64,000 nucleotides of DNA from Poecilobothrus nobilitatus. Taxonomy: Eukaryota; Arthropoda; Insecta; Diptera; Dolichopodidae. Under the pieces are notes generated by a model, which ran no database searches, was not told the origin of the DNA, and worked only from the letters and a program-made list of their open reading frames with translations. The stretch's first letter is position 1; every line of letters begins with the position of its first letter. Both the position numbers and the translations under genes were made by a program. The stretch lies in contig OX352772.1 of assembly GCA_947095535.1 (NCBI GenBank), forward strand, positions 106,681,672 through 106,745,671, written 5' to 3'. Positions 16,946 to 27,349 of this stretch are shown one piece after another.

Positions 16946-19900
16946 TTAATACAAAATTTTTACAATATACATATTAACAATAATTTTTTTAATTTTTTTC
17001 TTTTTGAAGCCATAAGGAACTGAAGTATAATCATCTGCAAAAACTCGTTTTCTGCAATTTATTCGATATGACTTTATTTCAGGAACAGTGATGACTCTGT
17101 GATCGTATGTTCGGCGAATATTAGGAAATGTTATATTTATTTGTTGAAAGTTGTTTAATTTTTTAACTAATTGTTTAATAGAGCCAAAATTTATTTCTTG
17201 TGAAGCGTTGTAATTTAAACGAATACCTTTCACTTTGCAAACAGTTTTTTCGCATTTGGAGTTGGTACTATATATTTTGTATGCATAGTTCTTTGCACCA
17301 CCACTAACAAATTCTGTAATATAGCTTCCAATTCCATATTCTTCAAGCTCATCTGTCATATCTCCTATGAAAACTCCAGTTGGAGGGTTATATTCTCCTT
17401 CACGTGCTACATATGTTATTGAATCTGTATCGTAATACAAAACTCGTTCTTTTAAATTGTCTAAGTAAGAATACAATTTTAAACGAGCTTGTGTGGTAGT
17501 GTAAGCAGCTATGCAAACGTTAACTGTTGATAATGATTCAGCTGTTTCTTCTTTGTATTCCCAATTTACCAAAACTGTTTTTTCGTTTATTGGAGTTATT
17601 TGATTTACATTCTTCGAAGGATCAGTAAGAATAGTAAATAATTCATAAGGCTCATTTATTATTTCAGTTTTTGATTGATTTTCTCTCTGTCCAAATTTAC
17701 CCCAGAAAGAGTTTAACATTAACTTAGCTAATGATCTAAGTCCAGGATTTTTTTCTATATCGTTAAACTGTAAATTTATGCCTTCTACTTTCGAAAATTT
17801 TTCTAAATATTTGCACTTTTCCTTTGGTGTTTTGCAAAAGCTAGGCCAGCCAGAAGCTTCTTGTTTAATTTTAAGGAACTTGTTCATCATTTCTGTAAAA
17901 ACTCCTTGTTGTGATGTAAGGGGCTTAAGTTGTTTAACAGTATACTCCCATACCTCGTATATTTCCACAATTTTGTATCCCTGTTTAACAGCTTCTCTTA
18001 CTTCATCTATAACCCACGTTCCTAAAATTGACCTACTACGATTGTCATGCGAGCAGTCATCATTATTCATTTCCAAACTACATGTTTGACAGCAGGAAAA
18101 CATTAGCTTATTATTTTGATTTATAGGCAAAACCGGGTGATAGAGTTTTTCTGGGGGAAGTATCAATGCCTTTATTAATCCTTCAGTATCATTTAAATTT
18201 AATTTATTGCAGTCAATTTTTCCAACATGAACTTTTGGATAACCCACTGGAAATTTTCCATATTTACACACCCAAGGATATAGTGAGCATATATCTATAT
18301 ACATTATTTTTTCACCAGACGCACATTTATAATATGTTCTTGTGTTTCCTGTTCTACCGCCATAAAACGCATCACGTGGTTTTAGTGGTATCAAACTTTC
18401 GTTCTCCAATTTTGCGAAAAATTCTATGTATTCTTTTGATCTCATTTCGTTTCGAAATTCACACTCCCACTTTTCAATTACTTGATAACCTATAGAGCGT
18501 AATTTATTGGCTTTGTCATAACGTGTTTCATATTTTTTATTATTATTATTTTTGAAACATTTTGGATGGCCATGGTAATAACAGCCATAAAACTCAAATA
18601 TTTGTTTTGTGTCTGTGCAATATCCGTCAACACGAAGACCAAAAATTACTTTTTCCTTTCCGTTACCACTATGCTGAATTTTTATTTTTCTTCGTTTTTC
18701 TTCCCACATTAACCATTTTATGGCAATGATTGACTGGTTTTCTGATAAGCGATATCCTTGTTTAGGTATAAGTCCAATTGTATACGGTTTTAAAAAATTC
18801 CTTCTAAAAACCAAATTACACGCTGATGCAATTGTAGTGGCCTCTAAAAATGGCTCAACCTTACATTCTTCCAAAAATAGCTGTCTGAATTTAATACAGG
18901 CTGCTGTCAAAATTTTTACGTCATTCATACAATATTCTACAAGTTCCTTTTGGAGGTTAAAAGACTTGTTTTTATTTTCTTCATACCATTCAAGAAATTG
19001 TTTTCTTTCTGATGCACTCATTAAATTATAACAGTAATATTTCCGATCGGGTAACTTTCCATTATATTTTATATTATTTTTACGATTAAACATATGAGGA
19101 AAATATCCTTTTTTTAAATTTATATCTAAATCAAATGCCTTCGGTAAACTAGATAACGGAATTGGAAAATAGTTTAGTGAATCAATAAATTTCACGTTAT
19201 CTAACAGCATTAAAATTACCTTTGTTCCCCTCATAATTAGTTTTGGTTTGATGATGGTTTTCTCTAAGATATAGTTTAATAAAAACTGATTATCAAATGC
19301 TTGTCCGTTATGTGCAATAACTACAACTTTATGAAATATATTTCTTTGGTTGAGTATATATTCTAAGAACATTTGTATTGTATTTTGTTTCAACACATGT
19401 TCTCGAAGTCCACAAAAATTGCATCTTTCAACATTAGACAATATACAATGCGTGCAACGTTGTTCAAAAATACATAAATCAGGCTGATGTTCAATTATAT
19501 CCCCTATTGCAACACCTTCATGAAGTTTCTCCCCGATGATATCATCTTGAGTTGTTTCGAGATCGTAGAAAATATATAATATATTTTTAAGTTCAGCTAA
19601 TTCTTTACACGGTGTAATAAAGCATTGGTGGTCTGAAGCTACATTTATATTACAGTTTTTACACAAATGTCCATAGCATATATGATTTACATCGGTTCTG
19701 TATACTTTAAAGCATTTTGTACAGGAATTTATAAGAGTACAAATAGATTTTTTATTTGTAGATGATGTTGCTTTATGATTATCAAAACAAGTTTGACCTT
19801 TAAAACTTCGATTGCATACATCACATTTAATATTTGGAAAATTTACGTCACATGCTGGAGATGATTTACAAAAGAAACACGACTGTTTACATCTGTGAGA

Positions 19901-20746
19901 CAATCTATTGTTATACGGAACATTACATGTTTGGCAAAAGTAATCACAACTAAATGCTGCTGTTAATGATGTAATTAAATTGAAGTGACCTTCATCGTAT
20001 ATCAAATTCAATCTTTTTTCCTTATCTTCTTCACCTTGAAAAATAATTGATTTTCCTTTTCCTCTGAAATCAAAAACTACAATTTGATATTTAGAGAGGT
20101 ACAGTTGAAATTTGTTGAGCTCACTGATACTAGCTCCTTTTGCTGGGATGCTTACATTTGAATTTCTTATTAGTTGTAATGCTGCTTTCAACTGAAGTTG
20201 ACCTGTGTCTTTTCGCATTTTATAGTAGTCAACTGATTTTTCTATGAATGAGATAGCAACAACTAACGCACGTGGTAAGCATAAATTATCTTTGTTTTTG
20301 ATTGAAATTATGCCTCTTCTTTTATTACATTCTTCTTCAAAATTGTTGTATCTTTTTCCTCTTCCACTTCCTGCTGGAAGTCGTATATATGTGACATTTA
20401 TACAGAACGTATCTGTAGATAATCCTTCGGAGTTGCTTTGAAAAATGTTTGAAATAACTTCCCAAATTTCCGAAATGTCAAGATCTTTTGCTTCTTTAAA
20501 ATTGATCCAGGCTGGACCACGTTCATGAAAACTTTGGCATCCAAAAGTGACACCAATTTTGTCAGTAGGATCAACATTTTCAAGTAAATTGCTGAATAAT
20601 TCTTCAATACCGGTTTTAATCCAATTTATTGGATCTTTGTTGTCTGGTACTGCATTTATTATAAACTCCAATTTTTTTCCAAAAATGTTGAATCGTTTTA
20701 CATTCACTGATTTTATTGATTTTATTGTGAATTTTTCTGTATTCAT
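16946..20746 (-). CDS. Protein-primed DNA polymerase B of Maverick A
   Basis: This open frame of 1,266 residues should replicate the linear element from its ends. Residues 150-260 hold an OTU-like module (D153, C156 in NLCLPRAL; H254 in EGHFNLI). Residues 266-376 carry many Cys/His pairs. The 3'-5' exonuclease follows: Exo I FYDLETTQ (393-400), Exo II HNGQAFDNQF (479-488) and Exo III YCMNDV (605-610). Residues 701-765 resemble Vsr endonuclease (VDGY, FEFYGCYYHGHPKCF, GYQVIEKWECEF). Polymerase motif A is DICSLYP (818-824), motif B KLMLNSFWGKFG (1008-1019) and motif C YYDTDS (1104-1109). All key residues are present. No intron is needed, unlike the related gene at 61,183. Confidence 0.95.
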   Translation of the reverse strand: MNTEKFTIKSIKSVNVKRFNIFGKKLEFIINAVPDNKDPINWIKTGIEELFSNLLENVDPTDKIGVTFGCQSFHERGPAWINFKEAKDLDISEIWEVISNIFQSNSEGLSTDTFCINVTYIRLPAGSGRGKRYNNFEEECNKRRGIISIKNKDNLCLPRALVVAISFIEKSVDYYKMRKDTGQLQLKAALQLIRNSNVSIPAKGASISELNKFQLYLSKYQIVVFDFRGKGKSIIFQGEEDKEKRLNLIYDEGHFNLITSLTAAFSCDYFCQTCNVPYNNRLSHRCKQSCFFCKSSPACDVNFPNIKCDVCNRSFKGQTCFDNHKATSSTNKKSICTLINSCTKCFKVYRTDVNHICYGHLCKNCNINVASDHQCFITPCKELAELKNILYIFYDLETTQDDIIGEKLHEGVAIGDIIEHQPDLCIFEQRCTHCILSNVERCNFCGLREHVLKQNTIQMFLEYILNQRNIFHKVVVIAHNGQAFDNQFLLNYILEKTIIKPKLIMRGTKVILMLLDNVKFIDSLNYFPIPLSSLPKAFDLDINLKKGYFPHMFNRKNNIKYNGKLPDRKYYCYNLMSASERKQFLEWYEENKNKSFNLQKELVEYCMNDVKILTAACIKFRQLFLEECKVEPFLEATTIASACNLVFRRNFLKPYTIGLIPKQGYRLSENQSIIAIKWLMWEEKRRKIKIQHSGNGKEKVIFGLRVDGYCTDTKQIFEFYGCYYHGHPKCFKNNNNKKYETRYDKANKLRSIGYQVIEKWECEFRNEMRSKEYIEFFAKLENESLIPLKPRDAFYGGRTGNTRTYYKCASGEKIMYIDICSLYPWVCKYGKFPVGYPKVHVGKIDCNKLNLNDTEGLIKALILPPEKLYHPVLPINQNNKLMFSCCQTCSLEMNNDDCSHDNRSRSILGTWVIDEVREAVKQGYKIVEIYEVWEYTVKQLKPLTSQQGVFTEMMNKFLKIKQEASGWPSFCKTPKEKCKYLEKFSKVEGINLQFNDIEKNPGLRSLAKLMLNSFWGKFGQRENQSKTEIINEPYELFTILTDPSKNVNQITPINEKTVLVNWEYKEETAESLSTVNVCIAAYTTTQARLKLYSYLDNLKERVLYYDTDSITYVAREGEYNPPTGVFIGDMTDELEEYGIGSYITEFVSGGAKNYAYKIYSTNSKCEKTVCKVKGIRLNYNASQEINFGSIKQLVKKLNNFQQINITFPNIRRTYDHRVITVPEIKSYRINCRKRVFADDYTSVPYGFKKKKIKKIIVNMYIVKILY

Positions 20747-20929
20747 TTTAATTTCTTTTTTTTTTTAATTTCCGATTTTTATTTTATTAAGACAACCAAT
20801 CGCGAACGTTTCTAATCCTAGAATTTTCACTCTATTAACAATTTTTTAACTTTTTACACAATTTATACATAATGTCTTGCTTGTTACTTTAAAAAAAGCA
20901 ATTACTCGTAACTTATTTTGAATCGCTTT

Positions 20930-22315
20930 TATTCCTTTGTTTTTTTTCAACATTCTTACATAACAATAAAATCTTATACGGTGATACTAAGAATTTTTTT
21001 CTTTCCTCTTCTTTAAATACTTCATAGAAAAAAGATAACAAGAAGAAATAAAAGCATCTCAAAATTGCATCAATTTTGTCAAGGTTGAATCTTTATGTAA
21101 CATTTAAAAACCAGTTTGCACTTTTTCTTTTAATTTTTTTAAAATTAGTTTTAAAATTTTAAAGAAACGTAGTTACACATCTTTTTGTTCTGTTTTCATT
21201 TTTCTCTTTAAATTTTATAAAATATTTTTTCTTATTCTTTTCATATACGCCTATTACTTAAGCTAAGTATACATCAACAAGAAGTATACCTGTACCACGT
21301 AAGATATTTTTGATTTCTTGTTGTTTTCTTTTTATTCATATTTTTTTCTTGAACACAGAATAAATCTGTTTTATTTTTATATTCTTGTTTTCAAAATAGG
21401 TGACAAATGCAATTAACCTACTTGAAATTTTTTCTTTTTTTATTCTTCGCAGATTATGCAACATACAATGCACTTAAGCAACATGTTAGTCGTTAAGTAC
21501 TTCCACAGCTTTAATTTCCTGGTTGTCTTCTTTTCATTCATATTTTTTTTTGAACATTCTTACAAACAAAAAATATCTTACACGACACACCGACAATAAT
21601 CATTAGTTTTTTTTTTAATTCTAAGTTTAACTTCTTTAAATAGTTAAAGTAGAAAAAAAAAAAAAAAAAACAACACAAATAGTTAGGTACATCTAAAAAC
21701 GCATAATTTTTTTTTCAATGGTTTGATCATTATGTAGACAGAAAAACAGGTTTGCACTTTTTCTTTATGAATTTTAAAGATGGGTTGTACCTTTTAAAAT
21801 TGTTTTATCTTGTACGTTTAAACTTTTTTTATTTTTTTCCTTTTACATTCATTAACCATTTTTTTGTTTCTACTTTTCATATGCGCCTATTACTTAAGCC
21901 AAGTATACATCAATAAGAAGTAGACCTGTACCACGTTAGATATTTTTGATTTCTTGTTTTTTTTTTCAACATTCTTACATAACAATTAATTAATGGTTTT
22001 TCTTTCCTCTTCTTTAAATACTTCATAAAAAAAAAACGAAAGAAAAAGCAACAAATAAAAAAACAACAAACAACAACATCTTAAAATTTGCAAGCATAAA
22101 AAAAATATTTTTCTTACTGTTTTTCCATGTTTACCTATTACTTAAAACAAGTATACAATCCTTATAAACAACAAGAGTTGTCTGACGGTCGCCGCCGCCT
22201 GTCTGACCTAATTTTATGTCGTTAACCTACTTCTGTCTGACCTAATTACAGTTTGACCTACTTCCGGGTGACCTTGACCTACTGACCTGTCTGCCCAAGT
22301 GCCTACCTATCTACT
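20930..22315 (-). repeat. Right terminal inverted repeat and subterminal repeats of Maverick A
   Basis: Read on the minus strand this matches the left end, starting AGTAGATAGGTAGGCACTT. It then has the AGGTCAAGGTCACCC and AGGTCAGACAGG minisatellite-like motifs and the GGCGGCG patch. Inward, units marked by ACTTAAG/AAGTATAC lie at about 22,138, 21,890, 21,470 and 21,251, alternating with ATTCTTACATAAC blocks. The right end thus holds more subterminal units than the left. No gene is visible between 20,747 and 22,315. Confidence 0.85.
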
Positions 22316-22321
22316 TTGGTA
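22316..22321. repeat. Target site duplication TTGGTA, right of Maverick A
   Basis: TTGGTA follows the right terminus and is the partner of 6,902-6,907. The gypsy integrase text resumes from here. Confidence 0.93.
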
Positions 22322-22906
22322 TAAAAATTTTGATAAGGTAGAATACACTTTAAATAACACTGTAAATACCGTGTACCCAGATGTACCTTAAGTATATTTC
22401 TTTTCGGTGTAAACCAAAAATCTTGTGATTTGAATATGAAATGTCTGTTAGAAAATAAAATTACTTTTCCGGAACGTGATTTAAATCGGTCAAGGAACAA
22501 AGCTTCTATCGTCATAAATAAAAATCAACAATATAACAATGTACAACAGAATTCTTTAATAATAATCATTAAAAACCATGTCAATATAAAGTAGGTGAAC
22601 TTGTAATTATACGACGTGATGACCACTCCGGGTCTTAATAAGAAGTTTCTGCCCAAATTTCGTGGCCCTTATCAAGTTATCGAAACTTTAGGAAACGATC
22701 GGTATAACTTTAGCGATTTAGATAACGTGCAAGTAAGTAGATTACCATATCGTGGAGTTTGCTCTGCCAATAATATGAAGTTGTACATCGTTTACCAGAC
22801 TCTAAGTAGACGTGCTAAATTTATTCTTAATTTTATCTTTAATTTGTTATTTAACTTTAAAATAATAATATTAATAATACATTTTAATATTCTAACTATT
22901 TCATAA
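22322..22906 (+). pseudogene. Ty3/gypsy integrase C-terminal half, copy 2, right of Maverick A
   Basis: The linker, broken by several stops, runs to about 22,615. It can be followed by comparison with 2,718-3,003. The frame from 22,616 then encodes the C-terminal barrel: PGLNKKFLPKFRGPYQVIET, LGNDRYNFSDL and SRLPYRGVCSANNMKLY. The coding text degenerates into AT-rich sequence after about 22,800. Together with 4,205-6,907 this is one gypsy element split by Maverick A. Confidence 0.8.
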
Positions 22907-23102
22907 TAAAAATAAAAAAAAAAGAAGAAAAAAACTGTGTTGAACTCATTTTAATAAACTTGTAAACAGTGCTTTTGTAAAATTTAATAGCTTATTCATC
23001 TTTTAAATTTTAACAAAAATTAAATTTTTCTCTTTTTGCTAAGCTTTTGTTAAAAAAAAAATATTATATTAGAATCAGCTATTTTTAATTTACTTATTTA
23101 CT
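22907..23102. other. AT-rich gypsy 3' noncoding sequence
   Basis: No gene or clear LTR boundary is seen. Poly-A and poly-T runs dominate. Confidence 0.4.
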
Positions 23103-23262
23103 TTTTATACCCATACGATAGGATCGGGTATAATAAAATTACTCCTCCGTTTGTAACACCTCGAAATAAGCGAGCTAGATATACCTTCAAAGGTATGGAT
23201 CGGATCAGAAAAAAATTCTAAGTCGATTGAGCCATGTCCGTCCGTCCGTCCGTCCGTCAGCA
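23103..23262. repeat. Composite insect repeat: TATACCC hairpin, GTTTGTAAC, GATCAG, (GTCC)n
   Basis: In order are TTATACCC...GGGTATAA, TCCGTTTGTAACACC, a GATATACC...GGTA hairpin, GGATCAG, AGTCGATTGAGCCATG and five GTCC units ending at about 23,257. From memory, a motif string of this order recurs in Drosophila and other insect genomes near transposons. The first half is also at 3,276-3,350. No coding capacity. Confidence 0.6.
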
Positions 23263-24654
23263 CGCTAACTCAAAAACTAAGAAAGCCAGAATCTTGTAAT
23301 TTACAGAAAATATTCTAGGAGCAATTTGCAGGTTCCCTATTTTTTTTGGATCCGGATCCGGATTTTTAGATCCGCACATTTATTTTGACATAGAGCTATG
23401 AAATTTTAACTGCTGATAGATGTCACAAAAATATTAATTTTATTTTTAAAAACTTTTTTTTGTAGCCCCACCCGTTACGGAGCTGCAGCTCCCCAAAGGT
23501 TCAAAAAAGCTCTATATTTAAATTGTTATAGCACAAGTTTTACAAGGTATATCTTCATTTTGAAAACGGCAAACGATTACTGCTTTTATTAGCTTTAAAA
23601 GTATGTATACCATAAATATATACTTGTGGCATACGATGTCTTAATTTACCGTTATGCGAAACTAAAATTTTGCAAAATCCTTTAACCCTTCTATCTTCTA
23701 AATGGTTTCAGTTGAAAACTTGAAATTTTGATAAAGTTAGATCTTTGAAAATAAGTATGAGTCATTTCAGAAATTTTTTTTGTATCACCCCCCGTTTAGG
23801 AGCTGTAAGGGGTCAAACATTGCAAATTTCTTATTTTTAAACACCTGTAACTTGAACACCTGTTAAATTTTTTTTGAAGTAATAAACAAAAATTAAAGCT
23901 TCAACATTATACTCTTATTTCTGTTAACAACTTTTTTTAATAATATAGGGTTACTTTATAGTTGACGAAAGTTACTTGATTTTTTCAAATTTTCTAACAA
24001 ATTTCTTTAACGAATTTTTTGCATTTTGTTTTACTCGATAATTTGAAATTGTTGAAGATATAATGCGTAGTACAAAAAAAATGTAAATAAATAAACAACA
24101 TAACGGTTGCTTGAAAAATTTTTATTTATATGATATTGATATATACATACATACTTATATAATATCATGTTTATTTACATATCGTATATGTCACTGATGA
24201 ACGAATGATAATAGTATAGATGTATATTATATAGCGCCGTATTTATATATATATGTATGTATTTTATTGTACTTATAAGAAATTATTCTATGAATGGAAA
24301 TATTTTTAAAGAAATATTGCAATGTATGGCGATTTTTCTATAACAATATAAATATACTATGTACGCATTAATATAATATAATATTTAAAATTATACTTAC
24401 TATTTTGTACTTAGTAAATTTAATATATATTTACCGGTTAGTATTAAATGGTATTATAGAATATTTGAAAAAGTTTTGGATTGATAATCGTTATGTGGAA
24501 GGTTAAAATCTGCTTTTGAAGAATGCATAAACATATAGTTTGAATATATGTACAACCCATAGTTCTAGAAATTATAAGATTCACCCAAATTATTTTAAAA
24601 TACTAAAATATTAAAAAAATAATATTGTAAGCAGAGAGACAGGCTGTGAACATA
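23263..24654. other. AT-rich noncoding region
   Basis: No gene is supported. Two weakly similar stretches, GTAGCCCCACCCGTTACGGA (23,463) and a diverged partner near 23,791, hint at an old duplication. A GGATCCGGATCCGGAT run lies at about 23,348. From 24,120 the sequence is TA-rich with ATACAT repeats. Confidence 0.5.
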
Positions 24655-26400
24655 CTAACGGTTCGTACGGATATCTAAGAGTTGACAAAGGCAACTGTAT
24701 TCTTCCTCGTTTTAATTTATTGTTTATTCTGCTAGTATATACTTTTGCTAAAAACTTTGAACTCGTTTTAAATTGCCGTTTTTTTTTTAATTGTTAAAGT
24801 AAATACTAATTATATAATCGAAAATGAATTCGGTTAAATGCAATAGTTCAAGCTGCACAGTTTATGACGCAAAAACCGAAACTGTTACATGCAGCAGTTT
24901 TTGTAAGAAGCGCTTCCACTGAGTTTGTTTAAACGCTCCTAGAGTGTGGTATTCTGCATTCCTGGCTCAATACTTTGTATGTGACGAATGCTTGGATTAT
25001 CACTCCAGCAGTAATATGTTATTGGATGAAGTCAAATCTTCGTTCAATAACATTAAAGATGAGTACACAGGACTTGCAGTAAGATGTAACGACATAATAA
25101 AATACAACTTCGCGTCATTTAGTGAAATGGCTAGAGATTATGAAGCCCTCAATAATACCTTGAGCAGAACGTCACTAAAGCCAGAATGATCATTTGAAGC
25201 AGAACGCAGTGTTCAATAAAGATGAGTTTATCTCGGTATTAAATTCTACTAATGAATCTATCAAGTCATTAACTAATGAGTTAAAATTTTCGATTTACTC
25301 ACAACTGCAAAAACTTTTTATTTCAAAATTTATCGACACTACTACTGACGTTGCAGAGAATTTAATGAGCAGATGTTCATTAAGAAAAGAAATTTCGAAT
25401 ATGGGTATGAAACTAGATGCTAGTCTTGATACATCTTTTGATACATTTAGATACAACCAAATGTATCTAAGTCGCAACTCAAAAGACATTTGGACTGATG
25501 AACCTTTCAACTATAATGCAGATCAGAATGCGTTTATTTTTAAACCAATAAACTACAATATAGTTAAAAATTCAAAAAATGTAACTCTTTTGTTGCTGGC
25601 TTTTGTTCTGAAACTGTCTCATCTGCAGATTTAATTCAAAATTCCCCTGCCACGTTTTCGAACTATGATATTTCTGAAACTGCTTCAAAATCAAGCTTCA
25701 ACTTACTTCAGTGCAGTGCGGACAATACCAATTTATCTTCACATAAACTGACACTATCAACAATAAAAGTTCCACAAATTTCGGCACCTACTTGGACATC
25801 TTCGAGCTCTGCTACTTTGGATCAATTACCATCTGTAACTAATCCTTCTTCAATTAAAAAATGTTCTTCAAATGCTTCCAAATTGCCAACTAAGAAGGTT
25901 CAATTTCTGCTTCCAAATGAAAAAGAAATTACTGCAGATCGTAGGCAGACGTCAACTTAGGAAGAATCTAAACCGCATTCGGATCTCCAGTCACTGTACT
26001 TTACTAAATTTGCAGCTTACACAACTTCTAATTCTCAGTAAAATTTTAAAGAAAAAGTTTAATTTAAATACTGTAATAATAGTTAACATTACTCCTAAGA
26101 ATCTTAGATTTAAACCGAAATATAAATCTTTTAAAGTTATGGTACCTCAATCCAAAGTTTGTGAAATAATAAATTACAAACGATTTAAAAAAGGTTCTAT
26201 AATAAAGCTTTTCAAAGAAGAGTCTAATTCTAGTAGTAATACACCAAAATCCATTTCACATATTAATACAAGCTTAAACATTATCACAAACAATAATAAC
26301 ACGCATTCTAAAACATTTCTTCTTAATCCTTCTTAATCACTGTTCCTTTTAGTAATAAATCTAAAAAGAAATTTCCAATTCAGAGTTCATTATCTACCAA
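24655..26400 (+). pseudogene. 5' half of a CR1/Jockey-like non-LTR element (5' UTR and PHD-finger ORF1)
   Basis: A 5' leader with TAAGAGTTGACAAAGGCAAC and TCTTCCTCGTTTT (24,676-24,715) precedes the ATG at 24,824. ORF1 starts with a PHD-type Cys/His cluster (VKCNSSSCTVYD, TCSSFCKKRFH, YFVCDECLDY). A TGA at 24,920-24,922 interrupts it at codon 33. Further broken frames at 24,944-25,189, 25,194-25,634 and 25,872-26,336 carry the Ser/Asn-rich rest of ORF1. ORF2 is absent: the sequence runs into the AT microsatellite at 26,460. The same leader motif appears alone at 44,193. Confidence 0.7.
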
Positions 26401-26454
26401 TAGTAAAAAGTACTCTAACTTCATCCAAGGAGATACTTTAAGACCGGTTACAAG

Positions 26455-27065
26455 TAACTCAAACATAAATAATAATAAAGTTAATAGTAATAAGAATAAT
26501 AAGTTTAAAAGTAAAAATAATAATAATAATAATCGAATTAAAAATAATCAAAATAAAAATAATAATAATAAAAATAATAAAAACAATAATAATAATAGTA
26601 ATAATAGTAATAATAATAATAATAGTAATAATAGTAATAATAATAATAATAATAATAATAGAAATAATAATAATTATAATTATAAATATAATAATTATAC
26701 TTATTATTATAATTATAATTATTATATTTATAATTATTTATTTTTATTATTATTTTTTATTATTTTTTTTATTATTAATATTATAATAATTATCAAGAAT
26801 TTTATTAACATCAAGAATTATTATTATATTATTAATATTATAATTATTATTATAATTATAATTATTATTATAATAATAATTATAATTATTATATTATTAA
26901 TATTATAATTATTATTATAATTATAATTATAATAATAATAATAATTAATATAATTATAATAATATTATATTAATATTATATTATAATTATATATAATTAT
27001 AATAATAATTATATATATAAATATAATAATTATATTATAATTATAATTATTATTATAATTATTAT
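26455..27065. repeat. AAT/TTATAA microsatellite and low-complexity AT tract
   Basis: The tract begins with (AATAAT)n and changes after 26,690 into ATAATTATAATTATT-type palindromic repeats. It joins the 5' half of one non-LTR element (+) to the 3' tail of another (-). Confidence 0.95.
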
Positions 27066-27349
27066 ATTTATTTATTTATTTATTTAACTGACTTATGCTA
27101 AATTCAAACATGTTACAAAGTATAAATTTAAAAATTATAAAGTATTAACATGTATTAAGTAACAAGAATTAATTACAAAACTATTAAAAATAAATACAAA
27201 TTTATATTAATAATATTAATTAAACTTTAAATAATAAGCAATCTTTAACAAAATGTAATACACAATTTTAATAATAAAAAAGAGAAGAAAAATAAAAAAC
27301 AATAAAAATTAATTAAAATGAGTAACAAGATAAAGGTACTCCTTAAATT

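Larger units (their letters stand above)
6908..22315. mobile_element. Complete Maverick/Polinton transposon (Maverick A, 15,408 bp)
   Basis: Both ends begin with AGTAGATAGGTAGGCACTT on their own strand and are bordered by the same 6-bp direct repeat. Inside are DNA polymerase B, a retroviral-type integrase with chromodomain, an A32/FtsK-type packaging ATPase, an adenain-like protease and a double jelly-roll capsid protein, which together define Mavericks. Length fits the usual 15-20 kb. Genes for particle formation read right and genes for replication and integration read left. Polymerase and integrase are open, while ATPase, capsid and protease are damaged, so the copy is complete in structure but probably defective in packaging. 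Confidence 0.96.

Noticed and set aside
17778..19031. Plus-strand frames of about 100 codons within the polymerase gene.
   Set aside because: They are antisense to a 1,266-codon frame with all polymerase motifs and show no recognisable domain.
24920..24922. Several TGA codons stand where Trp or another residue is expected (here, and at 13,124 and 50,769), hinting at a recoded TGA.
   Set aside because: TAA and TAG interruptions and frameshifts occur in the same genes (61,829, 61,967, 47,652), which fits ordinary decay better than an altered code.
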